Source of the DNA: Aquila chrysaetos chrysaetos
Lineage: Eukaryota; Chordata; Aves; Accipitriformes; Accipitridae
DNA: 64,000 nucleotides
Assembly (NCBI RefSeq): GCF_900496995.4
Contig: NC_044020.1
Location: forward strand, 12,666,001 to 12,730,000
Reading direction: 5' to 3'
Each line of letters starts with the position of its first letter. Position 1 is the stretch's first letter. This document shows positions 33,837 through 46,782 of this stretch, one piece after another. The translations under genes were made by a program, and so were the position numbers. Under the pieces are notes generated by a model. That model saw only the letters and a program-made list of their open reading frames with translations. It was not told where the DNA came from and did no database searches.

Positions 33837-35817
33837 TGCGGCGGGGCGGGCTGTTGTGCGCCGGGTGGGGTCTGGTTTTGCCTCGTACTCTTAAGTCCGT
33901 CGTGCTCTTCCCGTTCGCGTTCCGAATCGTATTTTTCCGCCCCTATTTTCTCAGTCCGTCCTTGGGAAGCGCACGCTTTTGTTGTCTTAAGTCGCATCAT
34001 CTAAGGTAATGGTGACCGGTGTCTTCTACCTAGACCTTGCAGCGTTGTTGGATTTTTTATTTTTTCCCCTGTGAGTGCTGAACGGTCGCGTTTCATTTAT
34101 TTTTATTACATCTACTACAAAGTAAGCGCCAGCTGACACGATGCTTTGTTTCTGAATCTGCTGCCATCCCTAAGCATGTGTCAGGAATTGCTGTCTTTTC
34201 CACATCTGTCTCGTTTGTAATGTGGACTACAAATCTTAGTCATGAAGTATACAATTTATTTTATATGGAATGGTGCATGCATGCTGGAAGTTCACATTAT
34301 GGTTCATGCTGACATCCTGTGAAATGGTTTAAAATTAAACCCCAGTGAAAATGGGAGAGATTAGGAGATATGAAGAAAAGACTTAAAGAGACACCTCTGG
34401 AGGTGGTGGTGAGGGAAAGCAGTACGGAAGCCAAGAGAGTGAAAGCAAATGGGTGGAAATATAATTGGTTTGAAGAACAATGTATGTTTAACACTTTATC
34501 CAAGCTCGTTTGGGGGGCACGTTGATGTATGCAGGATGGTTGTTGCTGGATAATATGTTACCTCAAATCCAACAGGTTGTAACCAAAAAAAGTTGTCTGG
34601 TTTGACTGAAGGGTTGTCATTTTTAAGCAACTCAGCTAGGAGCGGTAACCTCCACCAGCTGCCTGCCCTCCTTTTCTCCCAGAGGTTACTGCATCTATAG
34701 GAGTAGGTGGCTGAACATACAACTCCTGAGCTACTGTGATCCACAGCCTGTATTTTGTGTTGAAAACTGCAGCAGCTCAGATGTGTGCCCCAATTCAGGG
34801 TCACTTATGAGTCAGCACCCTTACAGCCATATCAAATAAGATGGAAAGAGAAAAATCACTACCTTGCCCGTGCTAGTATGAGCAGAGTTGGTAGTACATT
34901 AACTTATTTTTTTCAGTAATGAAATATTTGGACTAAACCAGTAGTTATTAAATAACTGAGGCAGCTGTACTGAATGTAGTTCAGTTCCGGAGGCATAGTT
35001 CAGAACTTTATCCCAGAACAGCAGTTCCCTGAATAGTCAAGTATTTGACTTTACTATATCATCCAGAAATTTGGAATTGTCTGAATCTACTAAGCTGCAA
35101 GAGGGGCTGCAGCTAGAAAAAGCTTGGGATCTGCTGGGTAAAACATGAGTTTGTCATAATGTTTGATATAATTTGAACTTTCTCCATGTTTTCTGGGAAA
35201 CCAATTTAGCTGTAATCAAACCACTGTAAGGATGTTAGCAGGTTTTCTACAGTTTAGGTTTCTGTTATTTGGGATATATTAAAGCATCGTGTTTTTCATA
35301 AGTCTTAGCATTGTTTCTTTGATCCTGTCACAAGCTTTTATGAGATTCTGTTTGCATAACTTTTCATCTCTAACATCTGGCTAATGGCCTGACTGGCAAA
35401 AAAGCAGGTTTGGTATTTACATGGCCTGTACCTTTTTATTGAATTGCAAATCTTGGTCATGAAAGAAAGGTAGGGTTTTTTTCTGAATCTGCCACTTTCT
35501 CAGTTTCTGGTAGCGGTTATCTGTGTTGCTGTATGAATAGAAATACTTCACCATGCTATTGTAACCAGTGTGCGAGTTCTTTGCTAGTATTCCTTATTTT
35601 GTGAAGCAGGATTCTCTCCCGTTGTTACCCCTCCTCCCCTCACCCTTCACTGTTTTCAGGCCTATTCCCCCCAAAGCCTCTCTTGTGTGAGAGGTTTGTT
35701 ACAACACTTACCTGGCGAAGCCACTTGAAAACTGTAGTACGTTTAGAAGGTCTGGCTTGTTTTATCCAAATATGGTGCGCTCAGAAGTGTATGGTACCCT
35801 CAGAAACATATGGATGG

Positions 35818-35833
35818 ATGCATGCATGCATGC
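35818..35833. repeat. (ATGC)4 self-complementary tetranucleotide repeat
   Basis: Four ATGC units following a TGGA pair. The array contains the palindrome GCATGC repeatedly. Confidence 0.85.
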
Positions 35834-36664
35834 AGCTTTTTAAATAATCAGACCGATTGCTAGAATTAAGAAATGATAATATGTGTTCTTGAACCTTGCT
35901 GGCTACTCTGCTGTAAGAGCACTCTGGGTGATGAGGATGCTATGAATTAGTCCCTGTTTAAGCCAAGAGTTTAACTCTGTGGCATGCAGTGGGCTGCCTT
36001 ATGGCAGTGGTAGAGCATGAGATCCTAGAAAATCCAATGCTGATTTAGAAAAAGTGATGTTTTCTAGTATGTGGGTTGTGTCAATATCGTTAATGCAATT
36101 TTGTTGTCAGGGCGAGATTATGATGGAAATCCTGTAGATGCAGCGTGCTTTGCTTCACATAGTGATGTTACCCGTGGTGACTGTAGGCTAGCTGTCTACA
36201 TGGATTCAGTAGTGCTTCTAGGTATTTGAAATATCTTTACCACTTTTAGCATTGTGTTTCCACTATTGGGAAGTTGGTTGCGTGCCATCTGGGGGGAAGA
36301 GAGAAACAACTGCGCATACAAACACGGTATTTACTGACTGTATACTCTAAAAATCAGGTTATAAACTCTTTAGCCATGCAATGACAGAAAATTAATGTCC
36401 ACAGGTCTTCAGTCTCCTAGGCAATTAGAAGAATGAGAGTTATTTTAATCAGTTCATCACTAGGAAGTTTATGTGCATGTTCTGACTCCTGTTGCTTTTT
36501 GTGTTTTGGACTTTTTTAAAAAGGAAAAAGACACATGATAATTTTTCCTGTGTATTTCCTATCTGCTTTAAATTTAGACTTCTAGTCAGCTCCCATTCTT
36601 TGCACAAAACAAATCCTGATGCACCTTCCTAGCCTGCCTACACATGTCAGTGTTAAGAATGTAG

Positions 36665-36760
36665 GACAGGGAGGGACCACATGGGTCATTGGGTCCAATC
36701 CCAGTAAAGCCAAGCAGGAACCAGGAATTGAGAAGGGTCCACAATATATCTGCACCGTGT
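36665..36760 (-). mobile_element. Possible CR1 3'-end relic
   Basis: The text AGGGACCACATGGGTCATTG followed by GGTCCAATCCC resembles the reverse complement of the CR1 tail (the ggttggac...gatgacc...ggtccct pattern). It is short and diverged, so this is tentative and the boundaries are rough. Confidence 0.35.
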
Positions 36761-39700
36761 GCTAATCACCTTTTAACAAATTCAATGCTGCCAGTGAAAT
36801 ACTTAAACCTATCAGAGAGAATCAGCACTGGAAGAGTATCCAAAACTTCTGCTATACCTGGGAAGCCTTTAAGTGTGATGTCCAAACAGTGTTAAGAAAT
36901 ATGTGCCCTGGTCTCTGGAGGAAGACAGAAAAATTTCTGTTTGTACACAGCAACCTGACAAAGGGAAAGAACTTGCTTGTGCACCCAGAGTTAGTGACCA
37001 TCTTAACTCTTAGTATACTGTGAGCAGAACCATTTTAGTCTAACAAGTGAGATGAGGTAAGGCCTTTAGAAATATCAGTAGCACCTCATGTTCTCCCTTG
37101 AGTTGAGGCTGACCTCCACAGCTTTAGGAAACAATCCTTATGAGCAAATGGTGTATCACAAAGTTTATAAATATGAGTAAATAAAGATTTAGCTGAAATA
37201 CATGCGTTTTTATAATAGTGAGCCTTTTTGGTTTTGTGGTGCTGTGTTCTGGCAAAGAAGATCTAAAGGAATGAAGCTGTGGTGATGGAAGTATACCCTT
37301 TATGCTGATATCAAGAATTATGGGAATTATAAGAAACAAAACCCAATGTCAGTTAAAACTGCTTTTGTAAAGAAGCTGCTATAGAGTAGAGCATGTTCTG
37401 TCATCTTCTGCGTTCCTTGTGGAGTAAGTAGATCTCATGAAAGGAAGTGTATGCTTGTGGGAGACAAATTAACTAGGAAGCTGATGAATATTTCTGCCTC
37501 TTGTTTAGAGACTCACAGGTAGTGTATTCTGGATGGGATATCTTGTAGGAATTGGAGAGAAGAATGGGAAACAGAATGGTATCTAAAAAGGACAGATAAT
37601 CAAGATGTTTCTATGTTCTGTGGTGATTTGAAGTGTATGTGTACCATTTATGTTCACCTTTCAAATTTAAAAAGTGTGTAACAGGAGTGTCAATTTATGT
37701 TTAGAAACAAAACACTGCTTTGACAAATAACTGCTGGTTTTTTTCCTCAAAATGTTAGGATCGGGGTTGATGGCCTACCTTTTACAAAACGTAGTTTTCA
37801 ATATGTCAGTCACCTAAAGATTATCAGGGACTTTTGAGATATTTTTCTGGGAAGATTTCTCTGTGTGTGGCGGGAGAACGTATCAGTTCCTGTCTTCACA
37901 TGTTCAGTGAAACAGAACAAGGACACTGTTGCTTTCAGTGAACTTGCAGATGGTGAATTTACTTTAAACATCCCCCCGCCCCCAAACCTACCTTTAAAAA
38001 GGACTGGACATAAATAGATGTTGGTATTTGGGCCTCTATTCATGCACTATCTAGGAATGAGGATCGATCATAATATGAACAGTTCATTTTTTGTATTTTT
38101 TCCATCTTAATTTCATTCATCCCTTTTGCTTTCTTGCTGCCAAGGCCATGAGTATTAGCATATTTTGATATGGATAAACAACCCTGAATTCTGTGGGTTC
38201 AATGCCTTGTGTTCAGCATTGGCTGGCTTGCAAACAGTTTCCAAAGTAAACTTTATTCTGTTGTTTTCTTGTGTAATAGTCATTAATTTAACACGAAAAG
38301 TAGTGAGCTTTCTTACCTTCCAGAACTAGTCAAATCTAAAAATCTACATTATAGTCCTAAGATAGATACTTCACATTTTTTATGTAAAGTAGTATAGCAA
38401 CCTTAGCTTTTGTAATTGTGGTGTGCACCAGAAAGTATTAGGAATTCAGGTTTTTTTGTCTTCCTCTTGGTTGACACACCTCTAAGTTGTGAATCCTGTC
38501 TATTTTCTCATCGTACCCATTATTTGAATTGCAGGGTAAAGATATTTGTCAGGGTTTTACTGGAATATAAGCTTTTCCTGTTTTGGAATGCTATCTTTCT
38601 TTTTTTCCTTGCTTCATCCTGGAGTCCAGGTCCCATTGTATAATCTAGTTGTTCTTATTTGTGATTAACTATTAAGGTATTAATTATGAAAATGTGAACA
38701 ATTGCTACCTCTGTTAGTGAAGTCTAATGTGTCTGCTACACTGCTTTATCAGATTAAGACAGCTCTTGTAAAGGCTGACTTTCTGTTGCTATTATAGAAC
38801 TGACATTCAAAGCTTTCCTTGTGCAGACAGGGATTGGTGCTACAAGAAAGTTCAGTCTTCTGGGAGCTGGGTGTGTGGCTTCCATTATGCTGATGGGAGG
38901 TACTAGAGGGGTCAGTGTGCTGCAAGATGTGCTTGCCTGCGTATTTTGTGATCAGACTGCCCTATTCCTGACTATCAGGCAGTGACGCTATTAAGGAGTT
39001 GACTCCGTAAATGTTGCTGTCTGTCAGCTGGTGTCGGTCCCAAACAGCAACTGCAAAAAAGAAATTCAGAGGAAATGGTACTTGCTGAAGGCTGCAGAAT
39101 TTACTCCAAAACTCTTTGTTTTAACAAACACAAGCAGGGATTTTCCTGTATTTCTGCAGTATTTTTTTCTGTATTTGGTTTGCTTACTTACCTAGAAGTA
39201 GTTGCTGTGGTATTAGAATTTGTCCTGGAGTAGGGGGACATAGGAAAGGCATCATATATTTATATGACAGAGAGATCCTCCAGAGGTTAACAGAACTTTG
39301 TGTTAATGAACCTTCAATTTTCTGTCAGCTGTAGCCAGGAATGTCTGCTTTCTGAGCCATTGGTTCACATGAAATACTAGATATAGGGGCTGAGTGTGAC
39401 AGTGTTGTTAAACACATCTCATTTTATTGGATTCTTTATCCTGAAGTTGATGTTAATGTTGTCCCTCCAGAATTTCTTACATTTCTACTATGCCTGAATA
39501 CAACTCTATTGAAAACCACCAGATCTTTTGACAAGACAAGTGTACCTATTCCTGCTCTCTCTCACTTTATAATTGCCTTACAAGTAAATCTGCCTGAAGT
39601 CGTGCAGATTGCATTTTACTATTCTTTCAGCATGTTAAATTCTGATGCAGGAGTTACCAGCTTACATGCTGCTTTGAATTACCATTTTCATTTATGTATG

Positions 39701-42700
39701 GTTCTGGATATTGCTATACTTCTTGGAGTCGTAGCTGCTTTGCTGTTTTGAAGGAGGCTTGATTTTCCATTGCTTTTCACTGGCTATGACTAGGCTGTTG
39801 TAACGAAACAGATTCATTTTAGTTGCCAAAAGTTGCACTGTAGTACATTTAAATGTTTACTGTCAGATTATAAACTTTTTTCACAGTTCATGGTGTCTAA
39901 GTGTTTTTGGACAGTTACCGGTGATCTTAGAAGACGTTTTTTCTTAGCTGACACTTCAGGCAGGATGTACTGTTATCTATCTTACCATTTTCATACAGAA
40001 AATATGTTCATAAGTGTCTTTTTGTTCAAACCTTTTTCTACAGTATTGTGTAATTCTCATCTATTCCTTTGTATGCTTCTGATAGTCCTTCTTTCAAGCT
40101 TTTTTATAATTGCTAGATAGCATTTTCAACTAGTACTAAAGCAGTTTGATCGTTTGTCTCTGTACTTGCAAAGCTGTTATGCTAATCTAGATATCTATGT
40201 GAAGTTTTTACTTTGGCTGACGTTAATTTTGGGAGATTTTTTTTTTATTTGGCTTGCAGATAAGATGCTCTTTTGAAGTTTTTGTTCTCTTAGTGAACAA
40301 GACAGTTTTGTTAGTTTTGTTTCATAAATGTAAAGATATGCAAGCTACCTTGAGGAAAAATGGTTTAGCACTGGCTTCAGTGGTTTTGGTTTTTTAAACG
40401 CTTGCAGTTTATAGTCTCTTTCTTTGTAATCTTAGGTAGGGGTTCCTGTGTTGGCAGAAAGGACCAAAGGTTTTTTGAAACCTACAGGAGAGTTTGCAAA
40501 GGAAAAGTGGTCAATACATTCACGTCACAGCTGGACAGTGTTCCTTGTGGTTACCACCATCCTTGTAAGGTTAAGGGATGATTTGTTTGTGACTAAATTT
40601 AGGGTCACAGTAGAAGAAGAAAAAAGTAACAGTGCTGCATGTTGGCCTCATGGAGATAAGAGATTGTATTTCTGAGATTCCTGGTAAAATGCTAGTGTGG
40701 GTCAGAATATTGAATAACTTTTTTGGTATGTTGCTATCTGAAAGAAATCTTGCGTGTAATTTTGCTTGGACTCCTAGACAGAAACTAGAACTCTTTATTC
40801 TTTCTGATTAATTGGTATTGTGAATGAGAAAAGACATTTCTGTCACTGCCTTCACTTTGCTGTTTTCAGATGAAAGATGTTTTTCCTAGTGTGAATTGTC
40901 TTAATATCTACTTCTGTGTATGGATTCCTAATAGCAACAAAGTGAAATGACTGGCAATAAATGCTACTAGAAAAAAAGTGGGGAAAAAAAAAAGGTCAAG
41001 ATTTATCTTGTAACATGGTTGGGTTTTTTTTTTTCTTGAACCATGACAAATCTCTGTGTCAGTGAAAATACTGAAGCTGGCTTCATGGTTGGAAGGGTGT
41101 ATTTAGTTAATATTTGGAATATTCACAATTTTAAAGTCTAACAATGGTGTAATGAAAGTCCTCATTTCAAGAGAAATACTAGAGGGTTACGTTTGCTTGT
41201 TTCCAAAGACTTTTTCTTTTCTTAGTCTACTGTTTTTGTTTGGCTTTGCTTTTGAAAAGTGAGTGCAGTGTAATGTGTGGCAGTGATAGCAGTGATGTTG
41301 GAGTTGTTCTCACTGAGTTTCATGTGTGCCTGCTCCGGGAATCCTTTTTCTAACCCTAATCAACAGCTAGTTCTAGCAGTTGACTTTCATACCTTGAATT
41401 ATTTGATTTTTTTCTGGAGTAACAGAGGGGATAGTGCCTACCTGTGAAACAAAGCTTAGAGCCGAATTAGCACAGGGCTGGTGTTTCCACTTCAGGTGGA
41501 GGAGAGCTAACCTGCCTGCCCGCTATATTAGAAGACAGCTACTGCACAGCACCTGCTGTGGTACCAGCTCCTTTCAGCTGCCTAGGAAGCTACTTTTCTG
41601 TTGAGGACATCAGTGACTTTCATTCTTTGAAAAGCTATTAATAGTTTAACAAAACGTTAGCTAAAGCAAGGAGAAAGCAATTCCATGAATTTAAATGACA
41701 CTTTTTCCATTTCAGGGGTGATTAACTCATTAGAAACTATCTAAAATCTTTTGTGCACTTCTCGTACGTTGTTAAGCACTTTGCTAGGTGATACTTCGGC
41801 ATGCAACAGTAATGTACTTCTAGCAACATTTAAACTTAATGTTTTGGGGGGAAAGTGCATTAACTAAATCGCACAGGGTAAAACGTCTAATCTTTTGGTT
41901 CAAGTTAAATTCATTTAAAGCTCTTAAGTGAATGAGCGTTTGCACTGATTTACTGTGGTGAGTTTCTAGCAAATGAATTAAGTGCTGTGATTTGGATTAA
42001 TTTTCAAGAGAATCCTCATGAATGCAATCTTTCATTGAATGTACTTTATGTAGTGTCTAAGAAATCGTATCTGATGTGTTTTGAGTGTTCAAGTGGTGTC
42101 ATAGCAGCATTTTTAGCATTTTGGTATCTCAAACAGTGAGATTAGTCTGAAATAGCTTTTCTATTTGGAAACAGTGTTTTTCTTCCAGATCTGGGGCACA
42201 GTGTCTTGCTTATTGAAGCAACTCCAGTGGAACACTGTAGACTTTGTTACATAGTTTATATTTCTGTACTGTTTTGCATAAGGATATGTAGCTGAAATAA
42301 AAGAAATGTCTTAGCTGTGACTTGTATTAAAAAAATAAATAAATCTGTAGGTGGTGTTTTGGTAGCTAACTTCAATTATTAATGCTGCTGGCTATCTTTC
42401 CTTGGCCTATTTTCCTTTACATATGTGTTTTAAAATATTCTGCAGCAATATTGTTGCTAGCTTTGGTTGCCATTTAAAAAAAAGAGAAAGTGAGAGTGAG
42501 CACTTGAACTTCTTGAGGACTGCTCACAAAACAGTATCAGCTTCCAGAAGCTTTGTAAAATTATGCTATTGTATCTTCTATGAAATAGTGTGAAAATGAA
42601 AAAAATGCTAGCTTAGTCTGATCTTGTTTTCCATTTAAAACTTGGGGTTAAACTAAACATTTTAAAATTATTTCTCATTGTATCTTTTCCTATACTAACT

Positions 42701-44282
42701 TGTTTCTGAAAGGAAAAACTTTGTAACTTTTCATAGGGCTTTTACTTTTTTCTTTCTAGCCTTTTCCAGTATTTTTTGCAATATTATGTTTTGGTCTCTT
42801 CCCCTTCACCCACTTTTACTATTTCTACAATTTCTTTTGTAAATGTATTCTTCTCTTAAGCCTAATCTTTCATCTGCTTGCCCAATTATTATCTCACAAA
42901 CATGCCATAGAGTTTGGAAAAATTGATTCCTAATATCTGGCAAACCTAACTTCTGAGCAAAAGGTGAAGCTAGATGAAAGCTGATGTGAAAGGAAAGATG
43001 TTGGGATATATAAGATGCTGCTGCTCTTTGGACACTATCTGGTATTCTTTCATCTAATGGGGAGAGATCAGATAAGGAATGTTTCAGTGTTCTAGTTTTG
43101 ATTTCATTTGAGCCCAACAGTGACTTGAAATAGTTTACACTGGAATAATTAGGAAAAAAAAAGTGAGAACTGTAGAGCGGGAGTAGTTCTACAGTGCAAT
43201 AGTTGAGCCACAAGAGTGGATTTCATCCCTGTTTCTTGCTCCCCTACTAGATCTTGACTGCTAACAGTGGTCTCAGCCCAGTCCCCCTGTACTAAAGAGT
43301 TACCTGCTAGCACTTGTAGAACGGCATGATGTTATAGTGCAAAAATAAGGAATTTTATTGCATATGCTACCAGAGTTCTTGTTTAAAGAAAAGTAGAGGG
43401 GAGGAGGAACTGCAACATGAGGATGTCATACTGTTCTGTGTTTTAAGAGGTCCCTGCTGTTGGAATGGTATTATTTAATGGAATTTACCTGAGCTGGTTA
43501 ATGAGAAGTATATTTTGATTGAAATCTTTGCTTAACCTAAACAAAGATTTAAGTCACATTTAGGACTGAATGCCAGTTTGAGAGAAAATAAGAGACTGCA
43601 ACCATTTTTCAGTGCAGGTGTGATTCTCTTGTTCCTCTTAACCTCGTTGGTCCCATTACTGTGTGATTGCTGTTCTTTCGGAGTTGTATCTATACTTGCT
43701 TAAGCTTTGTGGCCAGTAATGATTTCATGATTCTTCTTAGTTTTGTTTCTGACTTCTGAGTTTGAAGGAGGGCTGATTGCAACACTAAAGGGACCTGCTA
43801 GTCGATATCATGATCGGAATCATTTCAGTCCATCCTACCTTCCCATTTGCAGGATTATTTTCCCAGCAACAGGGTTTAGAAACTGTGTCCTATGGAAGCT
43901 AGCAGTACTTGAAGGAAAAAAAATACTACTGAATGGGCTTTAAATTTTGATAGTCTCTCTTACTCAGAAAGCTAACAGGTAAAGAATTAGAGCCAGTTAG
44001 AAATAGGAAAAAAAGTTAGACGATTTTTGTAGAGTTCAGGTCATGACCAACAAAATTATGGCTTGAAAATTAATGGGTTCTTTTCTTCCTTTCTCTCTTT
44101 ACTGTGATAATATAACAGCAGAAAAGCAAGAATAGAAGTTCCTTTTTAAGTTTAAATACTGGGGTTTAAATAAAAGATTGCTTTTTTGTGAGTGGGAATT
44201 GAAAAGATGCTGGAGAAGTATAAAGGTAGTAGAATACACTTTCCTGGGGGACAAAGTATTTGGTGATAAACAAAGTATTTAG

Positions 44283-44340
44283 TATGTTACTTTTATCAAT
44301 ACAGATTTTAATATGTTATTCTTATTGATACAGATACGGT
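44283..44340 (+). repeat. Imperfect 29-bp tandem duplication of the ERC1 exon 2 acceptor
   Basis: Two copies begin TATGTTA at 44283 and 44312, each ending ATACAGAT. Each carries an AG (44304 and 44333). Confidence 0.8.
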
Positions 44341-44498
44341 CCTGAGCATCATGAGCACGTGACTTCAAAGATGGACAACTGGATCTGTTACAAGTTGTGA
44401 TTGGCCTTAAGCTGACTTACAACCGTTGAAGTACTTAACACGATTTCTCTCATTCCTGATTTATGCCTATCTAATTGCCTCACACCACCAGCTTAATC
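44334..44498 (+). other. ERC1: ERC1 5'UTR part of exon 2, with three uORFs
   Basis: Begins after GATACAG (or at 44305 if the upstream acceptor is used). Short upstream frames: ATG 44351 (MST, stop 44360), ATG 44371 (MDNWICYKL, stop 44398) and ATG 44463 (MPI, TAA 44472-44474). Confidence 0.7.
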
Positions 44499-45167
44499 AT
44501 GTATGGAAGTGCTCGGTCAGTTGGTAAGGTTGAGCCAAGCAACCAGAGTCCAGGGCGTTCACCAAGGCTGCCACGGTCACCACGCTTGGGCCATCGTCGA
44601 ACCAACAGTACAGGAGGCAGTTCTGGGAGTAGTACTGGGGGTGGCAGTGGGAAAACCCTTTCTATGGAAAATATTCAGTCCTTAAATGCTGCCTATGCTA
44701 CATCTGGCCCTATGTATCTAAGTGACCATGAGAACGTGGGTGCAGACACCCCAAAAAGCACCATGACTTTGGGCCGATCTGGGGGGCGGCTGCCTTATGG
44801 TGTTAGGATGACTGCAATGGGTAGCAGCCCTAACATTGCCAGTAGTGGAGTTGCCAGTGATACTATTGCATTTGGAGAGCACCATCTCCCTCCGGTGAGC
44901 ATGGCATCCACTGTGCCTCACTCACTGCGCCAGGCCAGGGATAACACGATAATGGATCTGCAGACACAACTCAAAGAAGTATTAAGGGAAAACGATCTGC
45001 TTCGTAAGGATGTGGAGGTGAAGGAAAGCAAGCTGAGTTCTTCCATGAACAGTATCAAGACCTTCTGGAGTCCTGAGCTAAAAAAGGAGAGAGCTCTGAG
45101 GAAAGATGAAGCTTCAAAAATCACCATTTGGAAGGAACAATATAGAGTTTTGCAAGAAGAAAACCAG
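44499..45167 (+). CDS. ERC1: ERC1 (ELKS/RAB6IP2/CAST2) first coding exon, N-terminal 223 residues
   Basis: ERC1 is a large coiled-coil scaffold of the presynaptic active zone, secretory vesicle docking sites and cortical microtubule platforms. It binds liprin-alpha, RIM, RAB6 and IKK regulators. This exon starts MYGSARSVGKVEPSNQ, runs through a basic Pro/Ser stretch (SPGRSPRLPRSPRLGHRRTN), a Gly/Ser linker, and the conserved MENIQSLNAAYATSGPMYLS and LGRSGGRLPYGVRMTAMGSS blocks. A coiled coil begins about residue 145 (DNTIMDLQTQLKEVLRENDL) and continues to the exon end EQYRVLQEENQ. It closely matches mammalian ERC1. An in-frame TAA at 44472 lies upstream, so ATG 44499 is the start; its context (AATCATGT) is poor. 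The donor GTTTGT at 45168 leaves phase 0. The next exon (expected HMQMTIQALQDEL) was not found in the window. Confidence 0.97.
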
Positions 45168-46776
45168 GTTTGTCATCTAATGTCACTGTTGTGTTAGTGT
45201 AGTAGCATGATTAAATGAGTTAAATAAACTTGCATGTCACATTTAAGCAGCTAAATTATATTGGTGCTTTTCCCAGGTAATTGGTATGAATAAGATTTAT
45301 TTTCAACTTGCAAGCCTCTTTTTAAATGTCTCTAGTCAGACTTGTAAGCCACCTCTTGAGTGCTCATTTCTCCTTGTGTGTGTCATGTTTCTTTTTCCTA
45401 GGACTGATGCTAACCACTCAGTTTCTTTTTGGAAGTATTTTACCCTGTTCATAATTAATATTTCTATGGTGCTTACCTCTTGAAGCATTCTCTGAGATGC
45501 AGAATGTACTAACTGCTGACCCCAAATACAACTGAACTGTTGCTGAATGTTGACGGATTGCCAGTAAAACAAAGTTCATGTTACATCGGTCTTATTTTAG
45601 AGCTCCACTTAAAACCTGCAGACCTGCAGTTTTCACAAACAGATATAAATTGTGTTCTTGCCTACGTTTTAAGTAACGCTGTTTAATACCTGCTCATCTA
45701 TTCTTTTGTCATAAGTTGTGCATATCTTGTTATGCAACTATCATAAAGCACCCTACAGTTTTTTTTTGTAGTGTTCTGGCTAGTTAGAGAATAGGCAGAA
45801 GAAGAGAGAATCTTGGGTGTCTAGTTCTTTTGTCTTGTCCCTCTTAAAAGCATCCCTAAATTAGAATAAAACTGAGAGGTTGATTAAAATTGAGGTCTCT
45901 TTGTAGTCAGCTCTACTTATTAAAAGCTTTTTTAAAATTTTCCCACCTAGACCTTATTGCTAGCTTAATTCTGAAGTAGCTACTTGTCTTTGAGTTAGCG
46001 TCCTCCTGTTTAGTTGTTTGTGGCCAAATGCGAGTTGGGCATCTCTCTGGACTCTCTGGTAAGAAACCTCACCACTCTCATGGAAAACAGGCCCAGTGTC
46101 CAACTCTAAAAGTTACCTGGAATGTAAGTCAGCTTTCACCATGACAAAATTACTTCCCCTGTTGAGTTTTTTAAATATCCAGGGAAGTTAAATGAAATAG
46201 TTTCCATAATTCAAGCATGATCATGTTCTTGAAGCTCTTAAGGTGTACTTGCTATTTTAGGCAGCGCTTTTTTTAAGATTTGCTTTAGAAGGTGGAGGGG
46301 AGAGGAAAACTGCTGGAGGGAAAAAAAAGTGCTGGTAGTACTTGACGTGTTATACTCTGCGTTCAGGTGACCTGTCTTAAATAGTAGATTCCTTTTGGTT
46401 AGTCATAATGTACTACACTGAAGTGGTCTGTGATTTTCTTTTAGCTTTTTAAAGAACTGAGTTGAAGAAAGTAAGTTGCTTTTCCTGAGTCAGTACGAAA
46501 TAATTTAATGAACTTGTCATGTGGTTTTATAGCTGTATTCTTACCAAAAGGTAAATATTACAACATGGGATTTGTTAATGTGTGCGACATTTCATATTCA
46601 TTTTCATATGTCTTCTTGGAGTGAAGAAAACCTAAAGTTAAATAATTTTTATTACAAAATAGGATTTCCTTAGAAGGAGTAATCCAGTGAAAATTTTAGT
46701 TATAGTGGTACGGTACCAGAATAATGAATACATGGAATATCATTCACTCAACTCTCTGATGCTTTTTGTATTTCAG

Positions 46777-46782
46777 CTGCAG
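46777..46782 (+). CDS. ERC1: Candidate 6-nt ERC1 microexon (CTGCAG)
   Basis: The order is pyrimidine-rich CTCTCTGATGCTTTTTGTAT, TTTCAG, then six bases CTGCAG, then a consensus donor GTAAGTAC. In phase 0 it would insert Leu-Gln between Gln223 and the next exon without shifting the frame. It could equally be a chance acceptor/donor pair. Confidence 0.35.

Larger units (their letters stand above)
32330..33890. promoter_or_regulatory. CpG island, bidirectional RAD52/ERC1 promoter
   Basis: A roughly 1.5-kb stretch is extremely GC- and CpG-rich against AT-rich flanks. It lies between the 5' ends of minus-strand RAD52 and plus-strand ERC1. It contains GC boxes (GGGGGCGGGG at 33011-33020, AGGGGCGGGG at 33145-33154), TGACGCA at 32964-32970, and the palindrome GCTCGCGAGC at 33068-33077. 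Splice donors face outwards on both sides (RAD52 at 32811, ERC1 at 33317). Long open frames on both strands here reflect base composition and are not coding. Confidence 0.88.
33317..44333 (+). other. ERC1: ERC1 first intron (11 kb)
   Basis: GTGAGG donor to GATACAG acceptor. The first 0.6 kb is still CpG island. It contains short repeats (33567-33594, 33816-33836, 35818-35833) and a possible CR1 relic near 36665. The open frames here are short and unrecognised. Confidence 0.65.

Noticed and set aside
32334..34009. Long Pro/Arg/Gly-rich open frames (up to about 290 codons) on both strands
   Set aside because: They coincide with the CpG island, where stop codons are rare because of base composition. 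They are low-complexity, overlap each other in several frames and match no known protein.
42806..43213. 135-codon minus-strand frame in ERC1 intron 1
   Set aside because: No recognised domain, no splice context, ordinary intronic composition; treated as chance.
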